A program made the position numbers and the translations under genes. Shown here one piece after another: positions 8,117 to 15,371 of a DNA stretch of 64,000 nucleotides. The notes below the pieces were generated by a model. It worked only from the letters and a program-made list of their open reading frames with translations. It searched no databases and was not told the origin of the DNA. The stretch comes from an uncultured Bacteroidales bacterium (GTDB lineage: Bacteria; Bacteroidota; Bacteroidia; Bacteroidales; UBA932), in NCBI GenBank assembly GCA_905234795.1, contig CAJOIQ010000011.1, forward strand, positions 29,898-93,897. Reading direction: 5' to 3'. The first letter of the stretch is position 1; every line of letters starts with the position of its first letter.

Positions 8117-10444
8117 ATGCAGCTCCAAGTATCCGAAGAACTGAACCGGATTATCGCCTATGCGCGGGAAGAAGCCATGCGCACGGGAAGCTACGGAATC
8201 GGCCCGGACCATCTGTTCCTGGGCATCATCCGCCATGAGGAAAACGCTGCCTTCACCACCCTGCAGCATCTGGGCGTGGAACCGGCCGACCTCAAGGCTT
8301 TCGTAGACCAGCGCATCTTCACCAACGAGACCATTCCCTATGAGCAGATAGACCATATCAGCTTCTCCCGTCAGGCGCAGAATGTGCTCAGCATCACCGT
8401 GATGGAGGCTTCGCGCCTGAAGAGCGCCGCCGCCCGCCCGGAGCACCTGCTGCTGGCCCTGTGCCGCACCACGGAAAGCTACGGGCAGGTATATCTGCGC
8501 AGCCACGGCATAGACTATGGACGTCTGCTGGCCTATATGGAGGACGAAGGCATGTTGCATCAGGACCGCCCCGCCGCTTCCCAGCAGCAGCCGTCCCAGG
8601 GCCCGGATGAGGAGAGGGAAGAGGAGAAGAAACTGGACATCGAGGAATTTGCATACGACCTCACCAAGGCTGCCCGGGAGGGTAAACTGGACCCTGTGGT
8701 GGGCCGTGATATGGAGATTTCCCGCGTCATCGAGATTCTGGGCCGACGGAAGAAGAACAACCCCATGCTCATCGGGGAACCCGGGGTGGGGAAATCGGCC
8801 ATCGTGGAGGGGATTGCGCAGAAGATTGCCTCCGGAGACATATCGGCCGCCCTGGCCAAAAAGCGCATCCTGTCGCTGGACATCGCCTCGGTGGTGGCCG
8901 GTACCAAGTATCGCGGAGACTTCGAGAAGCGCCTCAAGGCTATCATTAAGGAAGCTTCGGAGAATCCGGACCTCATCCTGTTCATCGATGAGTTCCACAC
9001 CATCGTGGGCGCAGGCGGCGCTTCCGGCAGCCTGGATGCGGCCAACATGCTCAAACCGGCGCTGGCCCGCGGAGAATTCCAGTGCATCGGCGCCACCACG
9101 CTGGACGAATTCACCAAGATTGTAGAGAAGGACGGCGCCCTGGACCGCCGTTTCCAGAAGATTGTGGTGGAGGCCACCGGCGTGGCCGAATCCATCGAGA
9201 TCCTCAAGCAGCTTCGGCCCAAATACGAGGAATTCCACGGCATCAAATACACCGACGAAGCCGTCGAGGCCGCGGTGCGCCTGACAGACCGCTACATCAC
9301 GGACAAATCCCTGCCGGACAAGGCCATCGACGCCTTTGACGAGGCCGGCTCCATGGTGCGCCTGGCGCTTGCCAAGAAAAAGAGCGGAGCACATCAGGTG
9401 GACGCCGAGGACATTGCCTCCGTGGTGTCCAAGATGACGGGCATCCCCGTGAACAAGGTGGCCGAAAGCGAGGGCAACCGCATCGTGAAGATGCGCAAGC
9501 GCCTGCAGGAGCGGATCATCGGCCAGGACGAAGCCATCGAGACCGTGGTGCGGGCCATCCAGCGCAACCGCGCGGGCCTCAAGGACCCCCACCGGCCCAT
9601 CGGCAGCTTCATTTTCTTCGGCCCCACCGGCGTGGGAAAAACCCAGCTGGCGCGTTCGCTGGCCGAATATCTCTTTGACAGTGAGGAGAATCTGGTGCGC
9701 ATCGACATGAGCGAATACATGGAGAAGTTCAGTGTGTCGCGTCTGATAGGTGCGCCTCCGGGTTATGTGGGATATGAAGAAGGTGGGCAGCTCAGTGAGC
9801 GCGTGCGCCGCAAACCCTACTGTGTGGTGCTGCTGGACGAGATTGAAAAGGCCCACCCGGACATCTTCAACCTGCTGCTGCAGGTAATGGACGAGGGCCG
9901 GCTCACGGATAGCAACGGCCGCATGGTGGACTTCAAGAACACCATCGTGATCATGACTTCCAATGTGGGCAGCCGTGAAATTGAAGAATATGGAAACGGG
10001 ATTGGCTTTGCCACTTCCGGCAAGAACCTGGACGTGGACCGGCGTTCGGTGGTGGAGAAAGCGGTAAAGAAGGCGTTCCCGCCGGAGTTTATCAACCGCG
10101 TGGACGGTCAGGTATACTTCCGTTCCCTGGATAAGGAGGCGATAGAACAGATTATCGATATCGAATTGAAAGACCTGCGTGCGCGGGCGCAGGAGGCTGG
10201 TTACAAGTTAACCATCACTCCTTCGGCCAAGCGTTTTGTAGCCGATGCCGGATACGATCCCGCCTATGGGGCCCGTCCGCTCAAACGGGCCATTGTGCGC
10301 TATGTGGAGGACCCGGTGTCCGAATTCATCATCAGCGACCGTATCCTGGTGTCCAAGTCCAAGGCCGGCGGGGAACTGCGCACCCTGCGCGTCACCCTGT
10401 CCCCGGACAAGGAATCCACCGTGGTGGAACTGGTTAAAGGCTGA
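8117..10444 (+). CDS. clpA: Clp ATPase, ClpA-like unfoldase for ClpP
   Basis: 775-aa AAA+ unfoldase that would thread proteins into ClpP. The order is a Clp_N repeat domain (about 1-145), an acidic Gln-rich linker (150-172), AAA module 1 with Walker A GEPGVGKS at 220-227, AAA module 2 with Walker A GPTGVGKT at 502-509, and a C-terminal D2-small domain ending in the GARPLKR region. An IGF tripeptide in GNGIGFATSG is in the position of the ClpP-docking loop. The stretch between the two modules (about 412-430) is too short for the coiled-coil M domain of ClpC or ClpB, so ClpA-like is the better name. The ATG at 8117 follows the carrier-protein stop by 1 nt. Confidence 0.88.
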   Translation: MQLQVSEELNRIIAYAREEAMRTGSYGIGPDHLFLGIIRHEENAAFTTLQHLGVEPADLKAFVDQRIFTNETIPYEQIDHISFSRQAQNVLSITVMEASRLKSAAARPEHLLLALCRTTESYGQVYLRSHGIDYGRLLAYMEDEGMLHQDRPAASQQQPSQGPDEEREEEKKLDIEEFAYDLTKAAREGKLDPVVGRDMEISRVIEILGRRKKNNPMLIGEPGVGKSAIVEGIAQKIASGDISAALAKKRILSLDIASVVAGTKYRGDFEKRLKAIIKEASENPDLILFIDEFHTIVGAGGASGSLDAANMLKPALARGEFQCIGATTLDEFTKIVEKDGALDRRFQKIVVEATGVAESIEILKQLRPKYEEFHGIKYTDEAVEAAVRLTDRYITDKSLPDKAIDAFDEAGSMVRLALAKKKSGAHQVDAEDIASVVSKMTGIPVNKVAESEGNRIVKMRKRLQERIIGQDEAIETVVRAIQRNRAGLKDPHRPIGSFIFFGPTGVGKTQLARSLAEYLFDSEENLVRIDMSEYMEKFSVSRLIGAPPGYVGYEEGGQLSERVRRKPYCVVLLDEIEKAHPDIFNLLLQVMDEGRLTDSNGRMVDFKNTIVIMTSNVGSREIEEYGNGIGFATSGKNLDVDRRSVVEKAVKKAFPPEFINRVDGQVYFRSLDKEAIEQIIDIELKDLRARAQEAGYKLTITPSAKRFVADAGYDPAYGARPLKRAIVRYVEDPVSEFIISDRILVSKSKAGGELRTLRVTLSPDKESTVVELVKG

Positions 10445-10562
10445 GTGCGTCTTCCATTTCCAGTCCTAAATCGTCCATCAGATCTTTGAGAGCCTGGAGA
10501 GAATCGTTGGAGGAAATCATGTTGGAAAGGGTTTCCATGTTACTGTAGTCCGTGTTTCTCAT
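10434..10562 (-). CDS. possible 42-residue acidic peptide
   Basis: A small open frame antisense to the end of the Clp gene, overlapping it by 11 nt. It encodes 42 residues starting MRNTDYSNMETL and ending GLEMEDALSL, acidic and predicted helical. A TACCTTTG -7 box lies at 10595-10588, about 25 nt before its ATG, which is the main reason to list it. I recognise no family. It could also be a chance frame. Confidence 0.4.
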   Translation of the reverse strand: MRNTDYSNMETLSNMISSNDSLQALKDLMDDLGLEMEDALSL

Positions 10563-10587
10563 AATACCTTCGTTTTAATTTCTGTTG

Positions 10588-10595
10588 CAAAGGTA
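10588..10595 (-). promoter_or_regulatory. -7 box before the 42-aa frame
   Basis: TACCTTTG on the minus strand fits TAnnTTTG. No -33 TTG at 19-21 nt spacing is present, so this is a partial match. Confidence 0.35.
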
Positions 10596-10636
10596 CGGCC
10601 ATCTTGTGCCAAACCGTTGCACAAACAAAGTATAAT

Positions 10637-11599
10637 ATGAAAAAAGTCGTACTGTTTTTCCTGATGCTTTCCCTGGGGCTGCTCTCGGCCGCCCAGGAAA
10701 CGCCGGTGTTCGCTCCCGGAGAGACCTATCTTTTTGCCGAGAGGGACACCTGCTCCCTGTATCTGGACATCTATCGGCCCACAGAGGGCGCAGAAACCAC
10801 CTTTGAGGGCCATTCCAAGCCGGCCATCGTGTATGTGTTCGGCGGCGGGTTCGTCGGGGGACAGCGTGTGGACGATTTCAAGCGTCTGTGGTTCCAACGC
10901 CTGAACGGAGACGGTTACACGGTGGTCACCATCGACTATCGGCTGGGGATGAAGGGGTATAAAGTGGGCAAAGGTCTTTCCGGCCTCAAGAAGGCCAGCG
11001 ACCAGTTCTATCTGTCGCAGCAGATGGGCGTGGAAGACCTGTTTTCGGCCATCTCATTCCTGGCCGAGAATAAGGATGAATTGGGTATAGACCCCATGAA
11101 CCTGGTGGCGGCCGGCAGCAGCGCCGGTGCCATCATCTCCCTGGCGGCCGAGTATGACATTCTGTGCGGCCGAACCGGCAACCTGCCCGAAGGCTTCCAG
11201 TTCAAGGGCGTGATGTCCTTCGCCGGGGGCGTGGTGAGCCTCAGCGGTGAGCCGAAGTATCTGTCGGCTCCTTGCCCTACGCTTCTGTTGCACGGCACGG
11301 CCGATAGCATGGTGGCCTATAATAAACTGAGCATGGGCGGCCGGGGCATCTGGGGAAGTGACTTCCTGGCCACCCAGTGGGCCAAAAAGGGCTACACCGG
11401 CTGGTGCATCTACCGTTTCAAGGACCGCCCGCACGACGTCGCGGCCTATATGAGCTATCTCTGGGATATCGAAGAGGCTTTCCTGGAGCAGAACGTGATT
11501 CTGGGTCATCCCCGCACCGTGGATGCCACCGTGGACGACCCCACGCTTCCCACCTGGACCGTCACTCAGTTGGATCTTTCCGCTTACAGCAAACAGTAA
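10637..11599 (+). CDS. secreted alpha/beta-hydrolase, esterase/lipase type
   Basis: 320-aa exported hydrolase: signal peptide MKKVVLFFLMLSLGLLSAAQ, an oxyanion-region segment YVFGGGFVGGQR (HGGGF in relatives), the nucleophile elbow GSSAG and a late Asp/His region (HGTADSMV, DRPHDVAAYM). This is the BD-FAE/carboxylesterase-like group common in gut Bacteroidota, where members remove acetyl or feruloyl groups from glycans; substrate here is unknown and no carbohydrate-utilisation genes adjoin it. The start at 10637 was chosen for the signal peptide. A palindromic 3' element begins 34 nt after its stop. Confidence 0.82.
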   Translation: MKKVVLFFLMLSLGLLSAAQETPVFAPGETYLFAERDTCSLYLDIYRPTEGAETTFEGHSKPAIVYVFGGGFVGGQRVDDFKRLWFQRLNGDGYTVVTIDYRLGMKGYKVGKGLSGLKKASDQFYLSQQMGVEDLFSAISFLAENKDELGIDPMNLVAAGSSAGAIISLAAEYDILCGRTGNLPEGFQFKGVMSFAGGVVSLSGEPKYLSAPCPTLLLHGTADSMVAYNKLSMGGRGIWGSDFLATQWAKKGYTGWCIYRFKDRPHDVAAYMSYLWDIEEAFLEQNVILGHPRTVDATVDDPTLPTWTVTQLDLSAYSKQ

Positions 11600-11633
11600 G
11601 CCGCTTTGTCTTAACTGTTTGTCTATCAGCACG

Positions 11634-11679
11634 TTAAGTTTTTCTCTTGATCCCGTTGGGTGTCAAGAGAAAAACTTAA
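11634..11679. repeat. 3'-end palindrome, copy 1
   Basis: 17-bp perfect arms TTAAGTTTTTCTCTTGA (11634-11650) and its complement (11663-11679) around TCCCGTTGGGTG, which itself can pair CCC/GGG. It lies 34 nt after the esterase stop. The same element recurs at 13225, 35263 and 37883. It has no following T-run, so a classic intrinsic terminator is not clearly shown; a REP-like element or bidirectional terminator are both possible. Confidence 0.75.
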
Positions 11680-11700
11680 TTCGTTATATATCAATCAGTT

Positions 11701-11977
11701 ATATTGAATCGGAAATGTCCCTTTGAGGGTAGCGGGGTGGCGGGAACACGGTTTTTTGGGCGGTCGCACTCGGTGGAAGGGCCTTGCCGGGCCAATGTCA
11801 CCTCTTCCTTTGACCAAGACCTCATCCTTCGCAGATCCACCCTGGTCTCTCCGACTCACCCTTTTCCCAGAGCCCGGCATTCGCTTGCGCGAACCGCCCC
11901 TTCCACCGGCTCCCTTCTTCCCAAAAAACCTATCGTTTCCGCACCCCGCTACCCTCAAAGGACATAAAATTTCAATA
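11701..11977. mobile_element. MITE-like element with ~80-nt imperfect terminal inverted repeats
   Basis: The left end (11701-11785) and the complement of the right end (11895-11977) align almost throughout: ATATTGAA, TGTCC(C)TTTGAGGG, GTAGCGGGGTG, GGTTTTTTGGG and CGGTGGAAGGG occur in order in both. The core also has GCCGGGC/GCCCGGC. No transposase is encoded; short open frames on both strands are by-products of the inverted repeat. I see no clear target-site duplication. The size, TIRs and lack of coding suggest a non-autonomous element, but a large structured RNA is another possibility. Confidence 0.55.
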
Positions 11978-12009
11978 TTAGTGCATTAAACTAATCAACA
12001 AGTTTTTGA

Positions 12010-12017
12010 TAACTTTG
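12010..12017 (+). promoter_or_regulatory. -7 box of the broken NERD gene
   Basis: TAACTTTG, 22 nt before the ATG at 12040. The expected -33 TTG is not present. Confidence 0.4.
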
Positions 12018-12039
12018 CAAAAGAGACAATCGTGTTTAA

Positions 12040-12795
12040 ATGGGCGCTATAATTGTCATTATCACAATCTTTATTTACACCGGGCTGATCTCCCTATTCC
12101 GGAGGCTGATTCCGTCTAAGGGCAAGGAAGGAGAAAGAGTTGTGGCCAGGAAGCTGGACCACCTTCCTAAAGACCTGTACCGGGTATTAAACAACGTGAC
12201 AATTCCAACGCCCTAGGGGAGTTCTCAGATTGACCATCTCGTAGTGTCAGTTTTTGGCCTCTTTGTCATTGAAACCAAGAACTACAATGGATTGATATAC
12301 GGTGGTGAGCATGCAGAATACTGGACGCAGAATATCTACGGCAATAAGTTTCAGCTGTATAACCCCATCCTGCAGAATGCTGGCCACGTTCGCGCCCTAC
12401 GGCGTGTACTGAATGATTTTGAGCCGCTGCAAATACTACCTATTGTCGCCTTTTCCGATAAGGCCCGTGTAAAGGTTAAAGTGGAGGATGCTTGTGTAGT
12501 CTACTGGAGCCAAATCCGCAAGGTCATCAAACAATTTGAGGAGAAGCATCTCACCTGGTCACAGGTCAACGCCATCTGCGATGCCGTCCAGACCGCACAG
12601 ATGGAGCCGAACAAGGAAACCGATAAACAGCATTTGAAGGACATCCAAAATGCCCAAGAGCAGAAGTTTGATGCCATCGCATCTGGACGTTGCCCACGTT
12701 GCGGCAGTACCCTGGTCCTGCGTCAAGGAAAATACGGCAAGTTCTATGGCTGCTCCAACTATCCCCAGTGCAAATTCACGCACCCGGCAGAATAA
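12040..12795 (+). pseudogene. NERD-domain / topoisomerase zinc-ribbon protein, interrupted by an amber codon
   Basis: One frame runs from ATG 12040 to TAA 12795 except for TAG at 12214-12216. Read through, it gives about 250 residues: a membrane segment (MGAIIVIITIFIYTGLISLF), a nuclease-related NERD domain (SQIDHLVVS then FGLFVIETKNY) and a C-terminal four-Cys ribbon (CPRCGSTLVLRQGKYGKFYGC..YPQC) like that of topoisomerase I. A C-to-T change of CAG (Gln) to TAG explains the stop. A GTG at 12244 could only yield a fragment lacking the QIDH motif. It lies in the accessory pocket between two palindromes and looks less GC-rich than its neighbours. Could be recent decay or a base error. Confidence 0.75.
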
Positions 12796-13224
12796 AACTG
12801 TTATGACAAAGATTTTTAAGTGATTATTATGTCTTCGAGACAGTTTGATTACTCTTTTGTAAGAGGTTATTGTCTTCCGGGAGCGGAGGTATAGACAATC
12901 TTACCTGAGTTTTGGCAGTTTAATCGAGGTAAGATCGGCAGTGGTAACGATCTTACCTTGAAATATGGGCGTTTTCTGAAGTAAGATTGCCGAAACTGAT
13001 TCGGACCTCTACCTTCCTCCGGGCGTCAGCCCGGCACGCTGACCTCTGAATCAATGTGTGCCGACCTACACCCTCCGGGCAGGGGATGAGACTCCCGTTT
13101 TGATGATGGCTGAAGTGTAGGTTCCTTGACCGGCCGCTCTTTTTAGTTGGTTTTGCCTCGAAAAACCGACTAAAAAGAGTGGAACCTTTTTTCTTGATAT
13201 AGGGCTAATTGCTTGAACAGTAGC
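12796..13224. other. non-coding tract rich in inverted repeats
   Basis: No gene is supported here. From left to right: ATTGTC/GACAAT (12869, 12894); four GTAAGATYG sites in alternating orientation (12896-12904, 12928-12937, 12948-12957, 12981-12989), the inner two forming a 10-bp hairpin; TCAGC/GCTGA around 13028; ACCTACAC/GTGTAGGT (about 13067 and 13115); and a strong hairpin at 13137-13179 inside GGTTCC/GGAACC. Such density suggests structured RNA or protein-binding DNA of a former mobile element. Confidence 0.5.
13137..13193 (+). terminator. hairpin with T-run
   Basis: Arms CTCTTTTTAGTTGGTTTT (13137-13154) and AAAACCGACTAAAAAGAG (ending 13179) pair with one mismatch; an outer GGTTCC/GGAACC pair follows and then TTTTTT. 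It would end plus-strand transcription leaving the pocket. Confidence 0.5.
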
Positions 13225-13276
13225 TAGTTAAGTTTTTCTCTTGATCCCGTTGGGTGTCAAGAGAAAAACTTAACTA
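13225..13276. repeat. 3'-end palindrome, copy 2
   Basis: 20-bp perfect arms TAGTTAAGTTTTTCTCTTGA (13225-13244) and complement (13257-13276) around the same 12-nt loop as copy 1. It ends 55 nt after the minus-strand phosphodiesterase stop and closes the accessory pocket that copy 1 opens. Confidence 0.75.
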
Positions 13277-13331
13277 TTTAATTATCAATTAATTATTCCA
13301 CAAGCGCGACGAACACCGCACGGCGCGGCGA

Positions 13332-14213
13332 TTACCGCACAACCTCGATGAGGCGGTCGGGGTAGTTGGAGATGATGGCATCCACGCCGCAGTCCACCAT
13401 GCGCTGGATGTCGGCGGGTTCGTCAACGGTCCAGGGGACCACCTGGATTCCCAGGCTGTGGCAGTAGGCTACGTTTTCCGGGGTGATGGCCTCGAAGTTG
13501 GGGGACCACCACTCGGGCTTGAAGCTGATTTGCGGCAGGATGGCGTAGATGTCGTATTCTTCCTCGGTGAGGTAGGACAGAATGACGGAAGGCCATTTCT
13601 GGTGGATGTATTCCAGGGCACGGGTGTCGAAGGACTGGACGATGAGGCGCTTGCCCAGGTTCTTGGACAGCAGCAGGGGAACGCACACGTCGCAGAACTC
13701 TTCATAGCCGGGCCAGAGGGTTCCTTCGCCGTCTCCTGCGTAGGACTTAATCTCAATATTATAATTGAAGGGCTTCAGGCCGTGTTCCTTGGTATAGGAT
13801 TCCGTGAAATCAATCAGGTCCGTGGCCAGGGGCTTGTGCTCCGGGACCTTGGCCTGCTGGGGCCAGCGCTCCACGAAACGCATTCCCACGTCGTACTTGG
13901 CAATGCTGTCGTAGGGCATGGTGTACAGGTACTCCTTGGGGTCCGATTCCATAACCAGGCTGCCGTCCGGACGGGTGGAGTAGCGGGGGTGGAAGTAGTT
14001 GTCATGAGACACCACCACCTGCTTGTCTGCCGATAGCTGGAGGTCGAATTCCAGGGTGTTGATGCCGCTCAGGTCCATGGCGTTCTTCATGGCCGATATG
14101 GTGTTTTCCGGCATGAGACCGGCACCGCCGCGATGGGCCTGCAGGTCAATGGCCTTGTGGCCGCAGGATGCGAACAGGGGCAGCAGGGCTGCCAGGAGTA
14201 CAATGCGTTTCAT
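13332..14213 (-). CDS. glycerophosphodiester phosphodiesterase, lipoprotein
   Basis: 293-aa GDPD-family enzyme that splits glycerophosphodiesters to an alcohol and glycerol 3-phosphate. Catalytic pattern: His27-Arg28 in AHRGG, Glu36-Asn37 in PENT, Glu55 and Asp57 in LEFDLQLS, His70 in VVSHDN. The N terminus MKRIVLLAALLPLFASC looks like a lipoprotein signal with Cys17, so it probably sits in the periplasm on a membrane. It follows gpsA by 11 nt on the same strand; its product glycerol 3-phosphate is the GpsA reactant/product, a sensible pairing. Confidence 0.9.
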   Translation of the reverse strand: MKRIVLLAALLPLFASCGHKAIDLQAHRGGAGLMPENTISAMKNAMDLSGINTLEFDLQLSADKQVVVSHDNYFHPRYSTRPDGSLVMESDPKEYLYTMPYDSIAKYDVGMRFVERWPQQAKVPEHKPLATDLIDFTESYTKEHGLKPFNYNIEIKSYAGDGEGTLWPGYEEFCDVCVPLLLSKNLGKRLIVQSFDTRALEYIHQKWPSVILSYLTEEEYDIYAILPQISFKPEWWSPNFEAITPENVAYCHSLGIQVVPWTVDEPADIQRMVDCGVDAIISNYPDRLIEVVR

Positions 14214-14224
14214 GGTTATGTGGT

Positions 14225-15271
14225 TTAGATATTCTCAAAGGTAAACTGTTTCCAGGGGAGATCCTCCATCTTTCCGCTGTCCAGCACGCGGATCACAAAC
14301 TGCAGCAGCGGGAAATCGTTCAGGTCCACTTCTCCTTTCCGGGCCCGGATGGTGATGGAATCGGCCAGCCGGCGGATGACCACCAGCGACTCCAGGGTGA
14401 TGTCTCCCAGGATGTGCTGGGCTTCCTCGCAAGTCTTGCCTTCTCCCAGCAGCAGGCCCAGCTTGCGCGTACGGGCGCCAGTGGCGGTGACATACAGGTC
14501 TCCGATGCCGATGAGGGTGCTGTCGAACTGTGCGTTCTGCAGCTCCAGCACCTTGATCATCTCTTTCACGGCCTGGGTGAAGACGGCTGCCTGGGAGTTG
14601 ACGTGGGCGTCGTCCTCTCCTCCCTGCATCTTGCGGGCATATCCCAATGCCATGGCTACTCCCAGGGCGTAGGCGTTCTTGATGGCCACGGCGGTTTCCA
14701 GACCGCGGGCGTCGGTGGTGAGGGAAATATGGAACCAGGAGGTTTGCAGAGCGTTTTTCATCATCCTAAGCAAGGCTTTGTCCTTGCCGCAAATGACCAC
14801 CTGGGTATGGTCCCGGTGCATGATACCCATGGCGGTTCCCGGCCCGCCCAGCGCATAGATGTTGCGCCGGATGCCGCATTTGCGCAGCTCCCGGATCCAG
14901 TAGTCGGGGAAGGACACCAGCTTGCCGTTACCCAGGTCGGCCAGACCTTTGGCGGCCGACAGGACGGGCATGGCGGGGTCCAGCTGCTTGAGGATGGTGT
15001 CCAGGAACCAGTCCACGCCGAAGGAGGAGATGGCGCCAATGACAAAATCGGAGCCCTCGACGGCCTCCTTCCAGTTTTCACAATAAAAATATTGGGTCCC
15101 AACGGGGTAGGGGATGTCCAGTTTGGGATGGCGGCCGTCCCGGATACAGGCGTCGACGACCTCTTTATCCACGGGGGTTCCCACAAAGCGGATTTGATTC
15201 CCGTTTTCTGCCGCCACAAAGGCCAGGGCCGATCCGATTTGCCCTATGCCGATGATAGAAATGACTGCCAT
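14225..15271 (-). CDS. gpsA: glycerol-3-phosphate dehydrogenase [NAD(P)+]
   Basis: 348-aa cytoplasmic dehydrogenase that interconverts dihydroxyacetone phosphate and glycerol 3-phosphate, normally supplying phospholipid head-group precursor. Rossmann start VISIIGIGQIGSALA, the substrate-region segment SAAKGLADL, and the C-terminal helical domain with LETAVAIKNAYALGVAMALG and IGIGDLYVTATGARTRK are as in the family. First gene of a two-gene operon with the phosphodiesterase. A TAACTTTG -7 box lies at 15301-15294, divergent from gyrA. Confidence 0.9.
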   Translation of the reverse strand: MAVISIIGIGQIGSALAFVAAENGNQIRFVGTPVDKEVVDACIRDGRHPKLDIPYPVGTQYFYCENWKEAVEGSDFVIGAISSFGVDWFLDTILKQLDPAMPVLSAAKGLADLGNGKLVSFPDYWIRELRKCGIRRNIYALGGPGTAMGIMHRDHTQVVICGKDKALLRMMKNALQTSWFHISLTTDARGLETAVAIKNAYALGVAMALGYARKMQGGEDDAHVNSQAAVFTQAVKEMIKVLELQNAQFDSTLIGIGDLYVTATGARTRKLGLLLGEGKTCEEAQHILGDITLESLVVIRRLADSITIRARKGEVDLNDFPLLQFVIRVLDSGKMEDLPWKQFTFENI

Positions 15272-15293
15272 AAGTTCGTTTCAAAAAACCATG

Positions 15294-15345
15294 CAAAGTT
15301 AGCGATTTTTTATTTAGTAAATTCCGATTCTTTTTCGTATCTTTG
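15294..15345. promoter_or_regulatory. divergent gpsA / gyrA -7 boxes
   Basis: TAACTTTG on the minus strand (15301-15294) for gpsA and TATCTTTG on the plus strand (15338-15345) for gyrA. -33 elements are not clear for either. Confidence 0.5.
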
Positions 15346-15371
15346 TATGTTTATAAGGAACTACTTAGAAA

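Noticed and set aside
11704..11967. Overlapping 87-88-residue frames on both strands
   Set aside because: They arise from the inverted-repeat element; the near-identical starts MRVAGW and MRVAGC on opposite strands only reflect the two arms.
12214..12216. Recoded TAG (pyrrolysine or suppressor)
   Set aside because: No recoding element is seen and the site fits a simple CAG-to-TAG change; kept as a pseudogene.
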